Numbered from the stretch's first letter, positions 1 through 6,616 are shown. The stretch: DNA of 7,426 nt from an uncultured Flavobacteriales bacterium (GCA_946478675.1 CAMLEF010000236.1:1-7426), one strand, 5' to 3'. Numbers and translations are program-made. Notes: a model not told the origin generated them from the letters alone.

Positions 1-213
1 TTCGCCGACGTCCGCGCCATCATGCGCGAAATGGGCAAGGCGATGATGGGCACCGGCGAAGCCTCCGGCGAGAAGCGCGCGCTGCGCTCGGCCGAGGCCG
101 CGATCGCCAATCCGCTGATCGACGACGTGTCGATGAAGGGCGCGCGTGGGCTTCTGATCTCGATCACCGGCGGCAAGGACCTGACGCTGTATGAGGTCGA
201 TGAAGCCGCCGGC
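1..213 (+). CDS. ftsZ: Cell division protein FtsZ, internal fragment (alphaproteobacterial type)
   Basis: FtsZ is the tubulin-like GTPase that polymerises into the cytokinetic Z-ring at mid-cell. The open frame from base 1 reads [20 protein letters not shown], then [38 protein letters not shown] and [12 protein letters not shown]. This is the conserved stretch that corresponds to roughly residues 210-280 of a full FtsZ, around the junction of the GTPase and C-terminal domains. The wording ([27 protein letters not shown]) is that of Alphaproteobacteria, closest to Hyphomicrobiales, not of Bacteroidota. Similarity stops at about base 210. The frame stays open to 849, but that part is only antisense to the next genes. 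Both ends are missing: the 5' end lies outside the window and the 3' end is lost at the join. GC content is visibly higher than in the flanking genes. Identity is nearly certain; the exact end is uncertain by about 15 bases. Confidence 0.93.
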
Positions 214-603
214 CGCACCTGCGTATTCGAATTTTTCGCGCTCGTGAAAGGAACGGATCTTCGGCTGGCAAGCGGCAATGGAAGCGTCCGCATCCATCAG
301 CGCGATCACCGGTTCGATCCAGCCCGGCGTCACTTCTACATCCGAATTCAGCAATACAAAATATTCGGCATCGACCTGCTTCAACGCATCGTTGTAGCCT
401 TTCGAGAAGCCGCCGTTTTCGGAATTCTGAATGACACGAAGCGTGGGATAATGCGCGCGCAGCCAGGAAACGGAGTCGTCGGAGGAAGCGTTATCTGCAA
501 TGATCACTTCTGCAGAAGTCGTGTGGGCAACGACCGAAGGAAGAAACTGCTCGAGGAATTTTCTGCCGTTCCAGTTGAGAATGACGACCGCTGTTTTTGC
601 CAC
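196..603 (-). CDS. Glycosyltransferase family 2 (WbbL-like), 3'-truncated
   Basis: This is a GT-A fold glycosyltransferase that would transfer a sugar from a nucleotide-sugar donor onto a cell-surface polysaccharide or glycolipid precursor at the cytoplasmic face of the membrane. About 136 codons remain. The visible family 2 landmarks are AVVILNWNG (residues 5-13), the nucleotide-binding [11 protein letters not shown] (34-44), [10 protein letters not shown] (63-72) and the metal-binding LLNSDVEV (84-91), followed by CQPKIRS and the typical Bacteroidota [12 protein letters not shown]. After FID the expected continuation (usually a YGYP-type segment) is replaced by antisense of the ftsZ fragment, so the catalytic C-terminal half is missing. 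GTG at 603-601 is chosen as start because no in-frame ATG lies upstream or in the first third. A -7-like TACCTTAG lies only four bases before it, suggesting a leaderless or very short-leader mRNA. Donor and acceptor cannot be told. Confidence 0.9.
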
Positions 604-607
604 GGCG

Positions 608-615
608 CTAAGGTA
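608..615 (-). promoter_or_regulatory. Putative -7 box (TACCTTAG) for the glycosyltransferase gene
   Basis: On the minus strand TACCTTAG matches the Bacteroidota housekeeping -7 consensus TAnnTTTG at all but one defined position. It ends four bases before the GTG start, so the transcript would be essentially leaderless. No TTG -33 element is seen at the usual distance. The match is short and could be chance. Confidence 0.35.
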
Positions 616-622
616 AGGAATA

Positions 623-669
623 ACGGATGTCAGCCTTCGGTACGCTTCGCTACTCTGTCTGACATCCGT
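623..669. repeat. 11-bp perfect inverted repeat between the GWxTD and glycosyltransferase genes
   Basis: The arms ACGGATGTCAG (623-633) and CTGACATCCGT (659-669) are exact reverse complements around a 25-base loop. The loop itself holds a weak smaller palindrome, GTACGCTTCGCTAC. On the minus strand the hairpin starts 10 bases past the stop codon of the GWxTD gene and is followed by TTATTCC. It could be a weak terminator or attenuator for that gene, or a copy of a dispersed REP-like element. There is no clean U-tract. Confidence 0.5.
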
Positions 670-679
670 GTTCAATTCA

Positions 680-2179
680 TTAGTGCGGGTCTTTGTACCA
701 GTCGTCGGAATGGCCGCCGTATTGCGGGTTCGACTGCTGCTGGTCGACGTTGTTGGTGGGACGGTCGCGGCGGACGAGACGCATGCGCCAGTTGTCGTCG
801 CGCACTTCGCCACGCGCATCGGAATGGATCAGCACGAGGTTGTTGGTGACTAGGTCGAAATCGGCGAAGACGAATTTCTTGTTGGTCTGCGTCGTGTTCG
901 ACGGCTGGTTGACGTTGTGATCGCCGTAGCTGCCGCGGATGGTGTAATACTGCCAGATCTCGTACGGGTAAGAGCTCGGCTCGTCATTCACAACGACGCG
1001 CTGGTCGGGCGGACCGTACTGGAGATACACGCGGCCGCGATCGGTGTCGTAGCCTTTCAGCGTTTGCGTGCCGAACTGTTCATTCACTTTTTTCACTTCC
1101 ACCATGTACTTCTTGTAATCCGCTTCGGGATTCGTTTCGTTGCGCGCGAGCCAAAAGTTGTAGAGGTACTGCTGCATCAGCTTCACGTCGCCGGCCTTGA
1201 TGCGGTTTTCAGCGAACTCCACTTCTGCGGTGGTGCTGATCGGGCGAAGGCTGCGGATAATGTCGATGAGCGTGTCTTTGTTCGTGATCTTTCCTGCGAA
1301 CGTATTCGTCACGTCAAGCGCGGCAAGATCATCGAGCTGGTGCGTGACACCCGGGTTGAAACGTTCGAACGGCGATTTGCGCATCGCGAGCAAACGGTTG
1401 GAAGCATTGCGCACTTCCACGACGAGGTTGTAGCTGCCCGAAGGAAGTTTCGTGATGTTAAAGGCGTAGATGAACGAATTGATTTTTTGCGGAGAAAGTT
1501 TCGTGAAGCCGTTGTAATCCGTCATGCGCGAACCGGTCGACGATTCGATGTAATACATGACGACGTAACGGTCTTCCGGTTTCATCACGTTCTGCGTATT
1601 GTAGATCTCGCCGTAAAAACGCAGCTGTTCCATGTTTTCCGGGAAGAACGAAGAAACGTACGGCACCAGGTCGTAACCGCTTTTGCTGAGCTGCGTCTGT
1701 CCGCCGGAAGGAGCGAACGATTCGAGGAACTCAAGATGCGAAAGGCTGACGGAGTCCGGGTCGATGTCGACGATGACGCTGCGCCAGTTGGTGATCGGGC
1801 GCTGCGGCTGGCGGTTGAGATCGGTGAGCGTGATCTGCATTGAATATAATCCGACGGGCAGCGGGATACGCTGAAGATCGAGAAAGTTGACGGTCTTCGA
1901 AGAGTCGTCGACTTCGGGGCTGTTGAGCACGTAACGTTTGGCAGCGCGGATGGAATCATCGGACGTGAAGGTCAGCAGCACGTCGACAGCCGCCTGGTAT
2001 TTGCCGGATTTGTTTTTGACATACGTGACGGAGTTGCCGATCACGGAGAGATAGGTTTCAACGTAGTTTTTGTGGTCGGGCGTGCTGAAGGCGCACCAGG
2101 TCATGTTGGCGGTCAGTTCGCGTCCCGAAACTGAAAGCGCGGTAGCCAGGAAAGCGGTCAGGAAAAGCAGGCGTTTCAT
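680..2179 (-). CDS. Secreted GWxTD-domain protein
   Basis: This is a 499-residue protein of a family found mainly in Bacteroidota and relatives whose biochemical role is not established. It opens with a signal peptide ([19 protein letters not shown], residues 1-19). A long beta-rich region follows (about 25-330), reading like one or more Ig-like or jelly-roll segments. The C-terminal GWxTD domain (about 335-465) has the core [19 protein letters not shown] (376-394), then YPYEIWQYY (404-412) and FVFADFDL. The name-giving tryptophan is replaced by tyrosine (GYxTD). The last ~30 residues are polar and Asn/Gln-rich. The ATG at 2179 is preferred over an in-frame ATG at 2233 because the signal peptide begins there and the likely transcription start falls at about 2235. 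It stands alone between a terminator upstream and an inverted repeat downstream. Confidence 0.87.
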   Translation of the reverse strand: MKRLLFLTAFLATALSVSGRELTANMTWCAFSTPDHKNYVETYLSVIGNSVTYVKNKSGKYQAAVDVLLTFTSDDSIRAAKRYVLNSPEVDDSSKTVNFLDLQRIPLPVGLYSMQITLTDLNRQPQRPITNWRSVIVDIDPDSVSLSHLEFLESFAPSGGQTQLSKSGYDLVPYVSSFFPENMEQLRFYGEIYNTQNVMKPEDRYVVMYYIESSTGSRMTDYNGFTKLSPQKINSFIYAFNITKLPSGSYNLVVEVRNASNRLLAMRKSPFERFNPGVTHQLDDLAALDVTNTFAGKITNKDTLIDIIRSLRPISTTAEVEFAENRIKAGDVKLMQQYLYNFWLARNETNPEADYKKYMVEVKKVNEQFGTQTLKGYDTDRGRVYLQYGPPDQRVVVNDEPSSYPYEIWQYYTIRGSYGDHNVNQPSNTTQTNKKFVFADFDLVTNNLVLIHSDARGEVRDDNWRMRLVRRDRPTNNVDQQQSNPQYGGHSDDWYKDPH

Positions 2180-2240
2180 ATGCACTTGGTCGGTTTTTTC
2201 CGCGGCAAAAGGAGGATGGGAGCAATGCCGCAATTCGCAA

Positions 2241-2248
2241 TAAAGATA
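2241..2248 (-). promoter_or_regulatory. Putative -7 box (TATCTTTA) for the GWxTD gene
   Basis: The minus-strand octamer TATCTTTA fits TAnnTTTG except for the last base. It is identical to the octamer before the HYR-repeat gene. It would start transcription near 2235 and leave a leader of about 55 bases before the ATG at 2179. No convincing -33 TTG is present. Confidence 0.45.
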
Positions 2249-2321
2249 CGAAGAAAACGACGGAGGTACCGGAATTCCCGCCTGCGCAACGACCGGTTAA
2301 CGACCGGATGCTTCCGCTTAT

Positions 2322-2354
2322 AAAAAAAGACTCCCGGCCAAAGGTGACCGGGAG
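2322..2354 (-). terminator. Intrinsic terminator of the DNRLRE-domain gene
   Basis: Read on the minus strand, CTCCCGG (2354-2348) pairs with CCGGGAG (2337-2331) around a 10-base loop that can close further by CC/GG. The stem is followed by TC and seven Ts (2328-2322). It lies 25 bases past the stop codon at 2379 and separates this gene from the GWxTD promoter. Confidence 0.88.
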
Positions 2355-2378
2355 AATCGTCTGTCGCATCAAGGGACA

Positions 2379-3311
2379 CTACAACCCCTGGTGCAGCAGC
2401 TTGCCGCTAAGATTTCCTTCCGTCGTTTCCAGCGTATAGAAATACATTCCTTTTTTCAGGAAAGAAAGATCAATCGTCAGATTCTGTTCGCCACTGCTTT
2501 CTATGCGGACAGGTTCGGTTACCGCTCTTCCGCTTACGTCGGTGAGCCGAAATACTGCAGTGCCGTTTTGCGGGAGCGTGAAATGTACATGTGCCACATC
2601 CTGCGCAGGCGTCGGTGAAATGGAAAAACCGAGTTTTGATGCCAACGGGATTTCAATGCCGCTGGCCGATGTGTAGACTTTCAAATAAGGACGGAGCGCG
2701 ACAGTGGTATCATCCGAAGTGCTGGACCCGAAATACACCGCCGCGTTATTGCAGCCCACCGTAGTGGAATAAATCGAAAAACCGTTGTTGGGAACCGTTC
2801 CGTTTTTCCAAAGCAGGTAAGTGCTCGTGATATTGTATTCGCGCGTTCCGAAACTGTTGGGAAAGGAGATGTTGATCGGCCCGTAAAATGCCGTGTCGGT
2901 TGACGGCGGGCTTTGATAGTTGACGGTCATTTCATCCCATGCGGATGTGATCCTTGCGAAGTAAAAATCAGCGTTACAATTTGAGAGGCAGTAATTCGTG
3001 TGGTCGGGATGCGTGACGCCGAACACAACCGAATCTACTGTGGAAGGAAGCGATGAAACATCGAACTGGATATACGCAACGGCATGCGTGCTGTTGCAAT
3101 TGCTGACCGGTAAAGCCACCATGCTGGGATTGGAACCATAATTCATCGCAGGATCGCCTTCGTAAATAAAAGCGTCTTTCCCTGTAGTCATCCCGCCCTG
3201 GTCACTTCCGTCGTTTGCGCCGGCTGATGGCTTGAACGTGATCACCGTTTGCTGCGCCTGGAGCATCACTGAAAAAAGGAAAGGGGCAAGGAGAAGGGTA
3301 ATTTGTTTCAT
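2379..3311 (-). CDS. DNRLRE/CBM96-like secreted protein with T9SS sorting domain
   Basis: This 310-residue protein would be exported by Sec and then by the T9SS. Residues 1-19 are a signal peptide (MKQITLLLAPFLFSVMLQA, cut before QQ). Residues about 45-213 have the hallmarks of a DNRLRE domain: DAFIYEGDPAMNYGSNPSM, AYIQFDVSSLP (79-89), ITSAWDEMTVNYQ (121-133), NNGFSIYS and LRPYLKVY. This domain is a beta-sandwich related to carbohydrate-binding family CBM96, so sugar binding is possible but unproven. Residues about 225-310 form a type A sorting domain ending GMYFYTLETTEGNLSGKLL, with SISPTPAQD where PNP is usual. No catalytic domain is present. An in-frame ATG at 3422 is rejected because it would place a non-hydrophobic stretch before the signal peptide and overlap the upstream terminator. 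Confidence 0.86.
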   Translation of the reverse strand: MKQITLLLAPFLFSVMLQAQQTVITFKPSAGANDGSDQGGMTTGKDAFIYEGDPAMNYGSNPSMVALPVSNCNSTHAVAYIQFDVSSLPSTVDSVVFGVTHPDHTNYCLSNCNADFYFARITSAWDEMTVNYQSPPSTDTAFYGPINISFPNSFGTREYNITSTYLLWKNGTVPNNGFSIYSTTVGCNNAAVYFGSSTSDDTTVALRPYLKVYTSASGIEIPLASKLGFSISPTPAQDVAHVHFTLPQNGTAVFRLTDVSGRAVTEPVRIESSGEQNLTIDLSFLKKGMYFYTLETTEGNLSGKLLHQGL

Positions 3312-3327
3312 AGGGTTGTTCTTTGTG

Positions 3328-3335
3328 CGAAAATA
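3328..3335 (-). promoter_or_regulatory. Putative -7 box (TATTTTCG) for the DNRLRE-domain gene
   Basis: The minus-strand TATTTTCG differs from TAnnTTTG at one position and ends 16 bases before the ATG at 3311. That predicts a leader of about 10 bases and supports the short start. No -33 TTG is visible. Confidence 0.4.
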
Positions 3336-3404
3336 GAACTGCGCTAAATGGTGTTTAATGATCATCGTCAAGCGAGGCTGTGATCCTGCGCACCGGGTGC
3401 ACGC

Positions 3405-3439
3405 AAAAAAAAATCCCCGCACGTTGCCGCACGGGGATT
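3405..3439 (-). terminator. Strong intrinsic terminator of the HYR-repeat gene
   Basis: On the minus strand AATCCCCGTGCG and CGTGCGGGGATT form a continuous 12-bp stem with two G-U pairs, closed by the stable tetraloop GCAA. The stem runs into a nine-T tract (3413-3405). It lies 20 bases past the stop codon at 3460. Confidence 0.93.
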
Positions 3440-3459
3440 GAAAATTCCAGGAAGAAAAA

Positions 3460-5670
3460 TTACCTGCGGATCACCAGTCGTCCGTTGGAGACGCCGTTGC
3501 TCGTCGTGAAGCGCGCTACGTAAACGCCTTCCGCAACATTCGCCACGTTGATCTCCTGGCGGGATGCGGTGATCGTTTGCGTGAGCACTACTTGTCCGTT
3601 CACGTTCAGCAGCTCGAGCGTTCCGTTTTTATCCGAAGAGAACCAGAAGCTGCCGCTTGCAGGATTCGGGAACAGTTCGAATGCCGTTGCGCCTTTCTCG
3701 TCGATGCCGACGCAGGGGCTGACCGTTACGGTGTCAAAAGCAGAACCGACGCAGCCGTTCGTATCGGTGTAGTAATACATGATTGACTGGATGCCGTTGC
3801 CTGCTGCTGACGGATCAAACGTAGAACCGGTTACGCCGTTACCATTCCACGAACCGCCTGCAGGAGATTCGCCGGAAAGCGTGTAGTTCGCATCCGCTGC
3901 GCAAACCGTCGCCGGCATCGTGAGGTTCAGCGTGACTACCGGGTTCGGCTGAACCGTAACCGTGAAGGAACACGTGTCGGTGTTGCCCGAGCCGTCGGTG
4001 GCTACGAAGCTGATGGTGTAAATGCCGGGCGTCAGCGTGGAGCCGACAGCCGGTCCCTGGATCTGGTTTACGCTGGTGGTGCTGCAGTTGTCCATTGCCG
4101 AAGGCGTATTGAACATCAGCACGTCGGGACACATCGACATGTTTGCCAGGCAATCGAGGAATTGCGGCGCTTCGTTGTCGACGACGGTCACCGTTTGCGT
4201 GCAGGTGGCAGGATTGCCGTGCACGTCGATAGCGGTCCACGTTACGGTTGTTGCTCCGAGCGGGAACGTGGCTGGTGCATCATTCGTCAATGCAGCGATG
4301 CCGCAATTGTCGGTCGCTGCACTGGTGCCGATCGCTACGCTGCTTGCGGAACATTGGCCCGGATCAGCAGTAACGGTAATGTTGGCTGCGCAGATCATCG
4401 CCGGCGCTTCGTTGTCCGTAACGGTAATGTCGAAGGACGCAGACGCCGTATTGCCGGAAGGATCGACGGCAGCGTACGTAACGGTGGTGGTTCCGACCGG
4501 GAACTGATCGCCGCTGTTGTAGTTCGAAGTAGCTGTGACGCTGCAGTTGTCGGTGATGGACGGTGCGGTCCACGTTACAACTGCTCCACAGCTGCCTGAA
4601 TCGTTATTGACGGAAATGTTGCCCGGCATCGAAGCGATCACCGGGAGCTCGTTGTCCACTACCACAACGTCGAAGCTGCAAGATGCGGTATTGCCGAACG
4701 CATCGGAAGCGGTGAAGGTGTTCGTCGTTGTGCCAACCGGGAAGATCGATCCTGAAGGAAGACCTGCCGTTTGTGAATAGGTAGCGGTTGCTGCGCCGTT
4801 GTAAGAGATCACGGCGAGACCATTGCCGACGTGGCCACCCTGCTGCATCGTGACGTTGGTTGCTGCGGGAAGCACATAGCTGCTGCCGCCGCCGCCGCCG
4901 CGACAGTTGCCGCTGCCTGCGCCGCCGTACCAGCCGCCGCCGCCGCCGTAACCTTCACAGCCGCATCCGGAAGGAGCGCCGCCGTAACCGAATCCGCCCG
5001 TTACGGAAGGATTGTTGAAGGAAACGCAGGTACCGTTGCCGCTGGAGCTTTGCGTGCCGCCTTCGCCGCCGGGATTCGTCGCGTAGTCCGGATCACGGTA
5101 GCCGTTGCCGCCGGTGAGTCCGCCGCCGAGTCCGCCGACAACGTGCAGTGCGCTCCAGTAGCCTGCGCCACCGGCACCGCCAGCAACGATGATGCGGTCA
5201 TTTAACGAGGTGCCGCCCTGGCGAACATCGGTTGCGCCGCCGCCGCCTTGTCCTGCGCCTTCACCGTTTCCGCCGCCGTTAAAGCCGCCGGTGATGCCGT
5301 TGGGCTGCTGGCCGACATAGATGTAAAGTGTTTCGCCGGGTGTAACGGCAAAATCAGCTTTGGTGTAACCGCCGTAGTTGACGTTGTTCACCCAGTTGGC
5401 GCCGCCTTGTGCGCCCCAGGTTTCGATCGTCACGGAGGTGACGCCGGCAGGAACCACGTAGGTTTGCGTTGCGCCGGAGTAGAAGAACGTATCCGAAACG
5501 GTGCCGACGCAGGTCGTGTTGACGACCGGTGCATTGAAGTTGACCACCGCGCCGCACGAGCCGGAAGTCGTCGTGTTGACGGCGGGAGGGCACGCGATGG
5601 TGAGGCATTGCGCTGACAAACGGAATGCTCCGAATGCAGCTATGCCCAACGTGAGTAAGGTTTTTTTCAT
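3460..5670 (-). CDS. HYR-repeat T9SS cargo protein with inserted glycine-rich domain
   Basis: This 736-residue protein is probably exported to the surface. It has a signal peptide at 1-20 (cut before QC). HYR repeats are beta-sandwich modules typical of adhesive extracellular proteins. The first begins at 22-56 (ACPPAVNTTTSGSCGAVVNF) and is interrupted by a glycine-rich domain at about 57-291 (TYVVPAGVTSVTIETWGAQG, GGGGATDVRQGG, IIVAGGAGGAG, GGGGGSSYV, GNGLAVISY) resembling the glycine-rich region of ALK/LTK receptors. It resumes at 294-340 (TFTASDAFGNTASCSFDV). Complete HYR repeats follow at about 341-420 and 421-500, each ending VxDNEAP, with a divergent fourth at 501-575. An Ig/PKD-like segment spans 576-653. 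The type A sorting domain (ELFPNPASGSFWFSSD to RLVIRR, 664-736) completes it. No catalytic site is seen. An adhesive or structural role is inference. Confidence 0.9.
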   Translation of the reverse strand: MKKTLLTLGIAAFGAFRLSAQCLTIACPPAVNTTTSGSCGAVVNFNAPVVNTTCVGTVSDTFFYSGATQTYVVPAGVTSVTIETWGAQGGANWVNNVNYGGYTKADFAVTPGETLYIYVGQQPNGITGGFNGGGNGEGAGQGGGGATDVRQGGTSLNDRIIVAGGAGGAGYWSALHVVGGLGGGLTGGNGYRDPDYATNPGGEGGTQSSSGNGTCVSFNNPSVTGGFGYGGAPSGCGCEGYGGGGGWYGGAGSGNCRGGGGGSSYVLPAATNVTMQQGGHVGNGLAVISYNGAATATYSQTAGLPSGSIFPVGTTTNTFTASDAFGNTASCSFDVVVVDNELPVIASMPGNISVNNDSGSCGAVVTWTAPSITDNCSVTATSNYNSGDQFPVGTTTVTYAAVDPSGNTASASFDITVTDNEAPAMICAANITVTADPGQCSASSVAIGTSAATDNCGIAALTNDAPATFPLGATTVTWTAIDVHGNPATCTQTVTVVDNEAPQFLDCLANMSMCPDVLMFNTPSAMDNCSTTSVNQIQGPAVGSTLTPGIYTISFVATDGSGNTDTCSFTVTVQPNPVVTLNLTMPATVCAADANYTLSGESPAGGSWNGNGVTGSTFDPSAAGNGIQSIMYYYTDTNGCVGSAFDTVTVSPCVGIDEKGATAFELFPNPASGSFWFSSDKNGTLELLNVNGQVVLTQTITASRQEINVANVAEGVYVARFTTSNGVSNGRLVIRR
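4798..5502 (-). repeat. Glycine-rich coding tract with GGC/GGN runs
   Basis: This part of the HYR-repeat gene encodes the inserted domain and contains near-perfect GGC trinucleotide runs, for example 4885-4902 and 4934-4949 (seen as GCC/CCG on the plus strand). The runs are low in complexity and are likely sites of slippage or misassembly. The reading frame stays intact through all of them. Confidence 0.8.
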
Positions 5671-5698
5671 AGAGGAAAGTTTGCCTGGTTAGAGTGAC

Positions 5699-5706
5699 TA
5701 AAGATA
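5699..5706 (-). promoter_or_regulatory. Putative -7 box (TATCTTTA) for the HYR-repeat gene
   Basis: The minus-strand TATCTTTA is the same octamer as before the GWxTD gene. It lies 28 bases before the ATG at 5670, giving a leader of about 20-25 bases. No Shine-Dalgarno sequence is present in that leader. Confidence 0.5.
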
Positions 5707-5820
5707 AGTAAACCGGGAAACTCACCTTATATGAGAATGGGATTTGGAGCAAACTTTATTTGTCAATTGCTACAATCTATTCGCAGGAAAAGCAGGCAAA
5801 GACATTCCGCTGCGGCTTTT

Positions 5821-6216
5821 TTATTGCGCAGAAGTTTTTGAAAAAAGAAACAATAATCCGCCGAGCAGCAGGATGACGATCGCAGCAGAAAGGATCGCAG
5901 GCTGCATCCAGGAAACGTAACCGATGATGAGCAGCTGCGTGACGATCCAGCCGAGCAGGATGATGCCGGTGAGCAGGCTCGCGTACGGAGCAAGTCGTGC
6001 GTTACGGAAAACGGCAATGGAAGAAAAGAGCGTGCTTCCGCCAACGACAAAAAGCAGGATGAGGCTCGGGATGAAATAGGAGTGGAACGGGCTTCCTTCG
6101 AGCCATTCCTGCGGAACGTTTTCTGCACCGGCAAGACCGTACCATCCGCCGCCGATGGCATTGATGCAAATGATGAGCAGCAGGATTCCGAGGGAAATGC
6201 GAAGAACTTTTTTCAT
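5821..6216 (-). CDS. Small four-helix inner-membrane protein, unknown function
   Basis: This 131-residue protein consists almost entirely of four hydrophobic segments at about residues 5-23, 46-70, 78-100 and 105-126, so it should be an inner-membrane protein. Between helices 1 and 2 is a patterned loop, GGWYGLAGAENVPQEWLEGS, then PFHSYFIP. Between helices 3 and 4 is YVSWMQP. These loops look like the conserved parts of a small uncharacterised membrane family that I recognise by pattern but cannot name. The ATG at 6216 is chosen because MKKVLRISLGILLLII begins the first helix there and a well-formed promoter lies just upstream. An in-frame ATG at 6264 would lie upstream of that promoter. It is transcribed alone, and no clear terminator is seen after it. 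Confidence 0.78.
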   Translation of the reverse strand: MKKVLRISLGILLLIICINAIGGGWYGLAGAENVPQEWLEGSPFHSYFIPSLILLFVVGGSTLFSSIAVFRNARLAPYASLLTGIILLGWIVTQLLIIGYVSWMQPAILSAAIVILLLGGLLFLFSKTSAQ

Positions 6217-6235
6217 AAGGGGCGATAATGCTTCA

Positions 6236-6264
6236 CAAAAATATCCGCGCGAAAAGGAATGCAA
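6236..6264 (-). promoter_or_regulatory. Bacteroidota-type promoter (TTG-N18-TATTTTTG) for the membrane protein gene
   Basis: On the minus strand TTG (6264-6262) is followed after 18 bases by TATTTTTG (6243-6236), a full match to the TTG-N17-23-TAnnTTTG pattern of Bacteroidota housekeeping promoters. Transcription would begin near 6230 and give a leader of about 14 bases. This is the best promoter in the window. Confidence 0.68.
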
Positions 6265-6283
6265 CGACAGCAGCCGTCAGCAA

Positions 6284-6306
6284 CCGGGCTGATGTTGATC
6301 AGCCGG
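6284..6306. repeat. Hairpin (CCGGGCTGA / TCAGCCGG)
   Basis: The arms CCGGGCTGA (6284-6292) and TCAGCCGG (6299-6306) pair over 8 bp with one bulged G and a six-base loop. The hairpin begins about 26 bases beyond the possible end of the decayed lipoprotein gene on the minus strand. No T-tract follows on either strand within ten bases, so a terminator role is doubtful. Confidence 0.4.
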
Positions 6307-6331
6307 AATTATTCTGAAATGCATGTTTTTT

Positions 6332-6537
6332 TCATCGCACGATAAGTGCTGCCGATGTTGCCGAAGCAATGGAGTCGTTCGTTTCGATAAAAAACGGATC
6401 GTGCGTAAAGAGAGAAACTGCCTATTAGCGAATTGCCGTGCGTCGCGTTGTTGGTGACGCCGGAAGATTTTGTTTCGGAATTTTTACAGGCCGTACAAAG
6501 CAGGGCGGGGCAGAGGAGCAGGAGCAAACCGGCGCAT
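6332..6537 (-). pseudogene. Possible frameshifted small lipoprotein gene
   Basis: ATG at 6537 gives MRR. A shift of one base in the TTT at 6526-6528 then reads LLLLLCPALLCTACKNSE, a convincing lipoprotein signal sequence with cysteine followed by a polar region (KSSGVTNNATHGNS). A second shift near 6430 would lead into the protein-like frame AVSLFTHDPFFIETNDS, then IASATSAALIVR and a stop at 6332. As it stands no single frame carries all three parts. Either this is a decayed gene of about 65 codons, a gene with sequencing errors, or a chance pattern. No good promoter is seen for it. The lipobox is weak because cysteine occupies the position three before the lipidated cysteine. Confidence 0.25.
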
Positions 6538-6598
6538 GAGTAAATGCAGGAAACGGCACTATCTTTTTCCCCGGCGGCAAATGGCTGCGTTCATTTGT

Positions 6599-6606
6599 TA
6601 TTTTTG
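6599..6606 (+). promoter_or_regulatory. -7 box (TATTTTTG) for the SET-domain gene
   Basis: TATTTTTG matches TAnnTTTG at every defined position and ends 10 bases before the ATG at 6617. Transcription would start about five bases before the codon, giving a near-leaderless mRNA and excluding the longer in-frame start at 6470. A second, poorer box, TATCTTTT, lies at 6560-6567. No -33 TTG is present. Confidence 0.6.
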
Positions 6607-6616
6607 CGCCTCTTCA

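Larger units (their letters stand above)
6217..6616. other. Divergent intergenic region of 400 bases
   Basis: This stretch separates the minus-strand membrane protein gene from the plus-strand SET gene. It holds a promoter for each (6236-6264 and 6599-6606), a hairpin at 6284-6306, and a minus-strand sequence at 6332-6537 that resembles a frameshifted lipoprotein gene. I see no RNA gene or mobile element in it. Confidence 0.6.

Noticed and set aside
211..849. Continuation of the ftsZ reading frame as a long fusion protein
   Set aside because: After base ~210 the translation is antisense to the glycosyltransferase and GWxTD genes and has no FtsZ character; the open frame is accidental.
917..1843. 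308-codon open frame on the plus strand
   Set aside because: It is entirely antisense to the well-supported GWxTD gene, and its Arg/His/Val-rich composition is typical of a shadow frame.
4885..4949. GCC/GGC runs as a microsatellite or CRISPR-like array
   Set aside because: The runs are in-frame glycine codons without regular spacers; they are explained by the protein sequence.
4831..5205. Plus-strand open frame with poly-alanine runs
   Set aside because: The alanine runs are the complement of glycine codons in the HYR-repeat gene; there is no independent support.
5796..5822. CCGCTGCGG followed by a T-run as a terminator
   Set aside because: The palindrome leaves a one-base loop and the T-run is on the plus strand, where no gene ends; not a plausible terminator.
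6470..6616. 49-codon N-terminal extension of the SET protein
   Set aside because: The SET domain begins immediately at the ATG at 6617, and a perfect -7 box at 6599-6606 lies inside the supposed extension.
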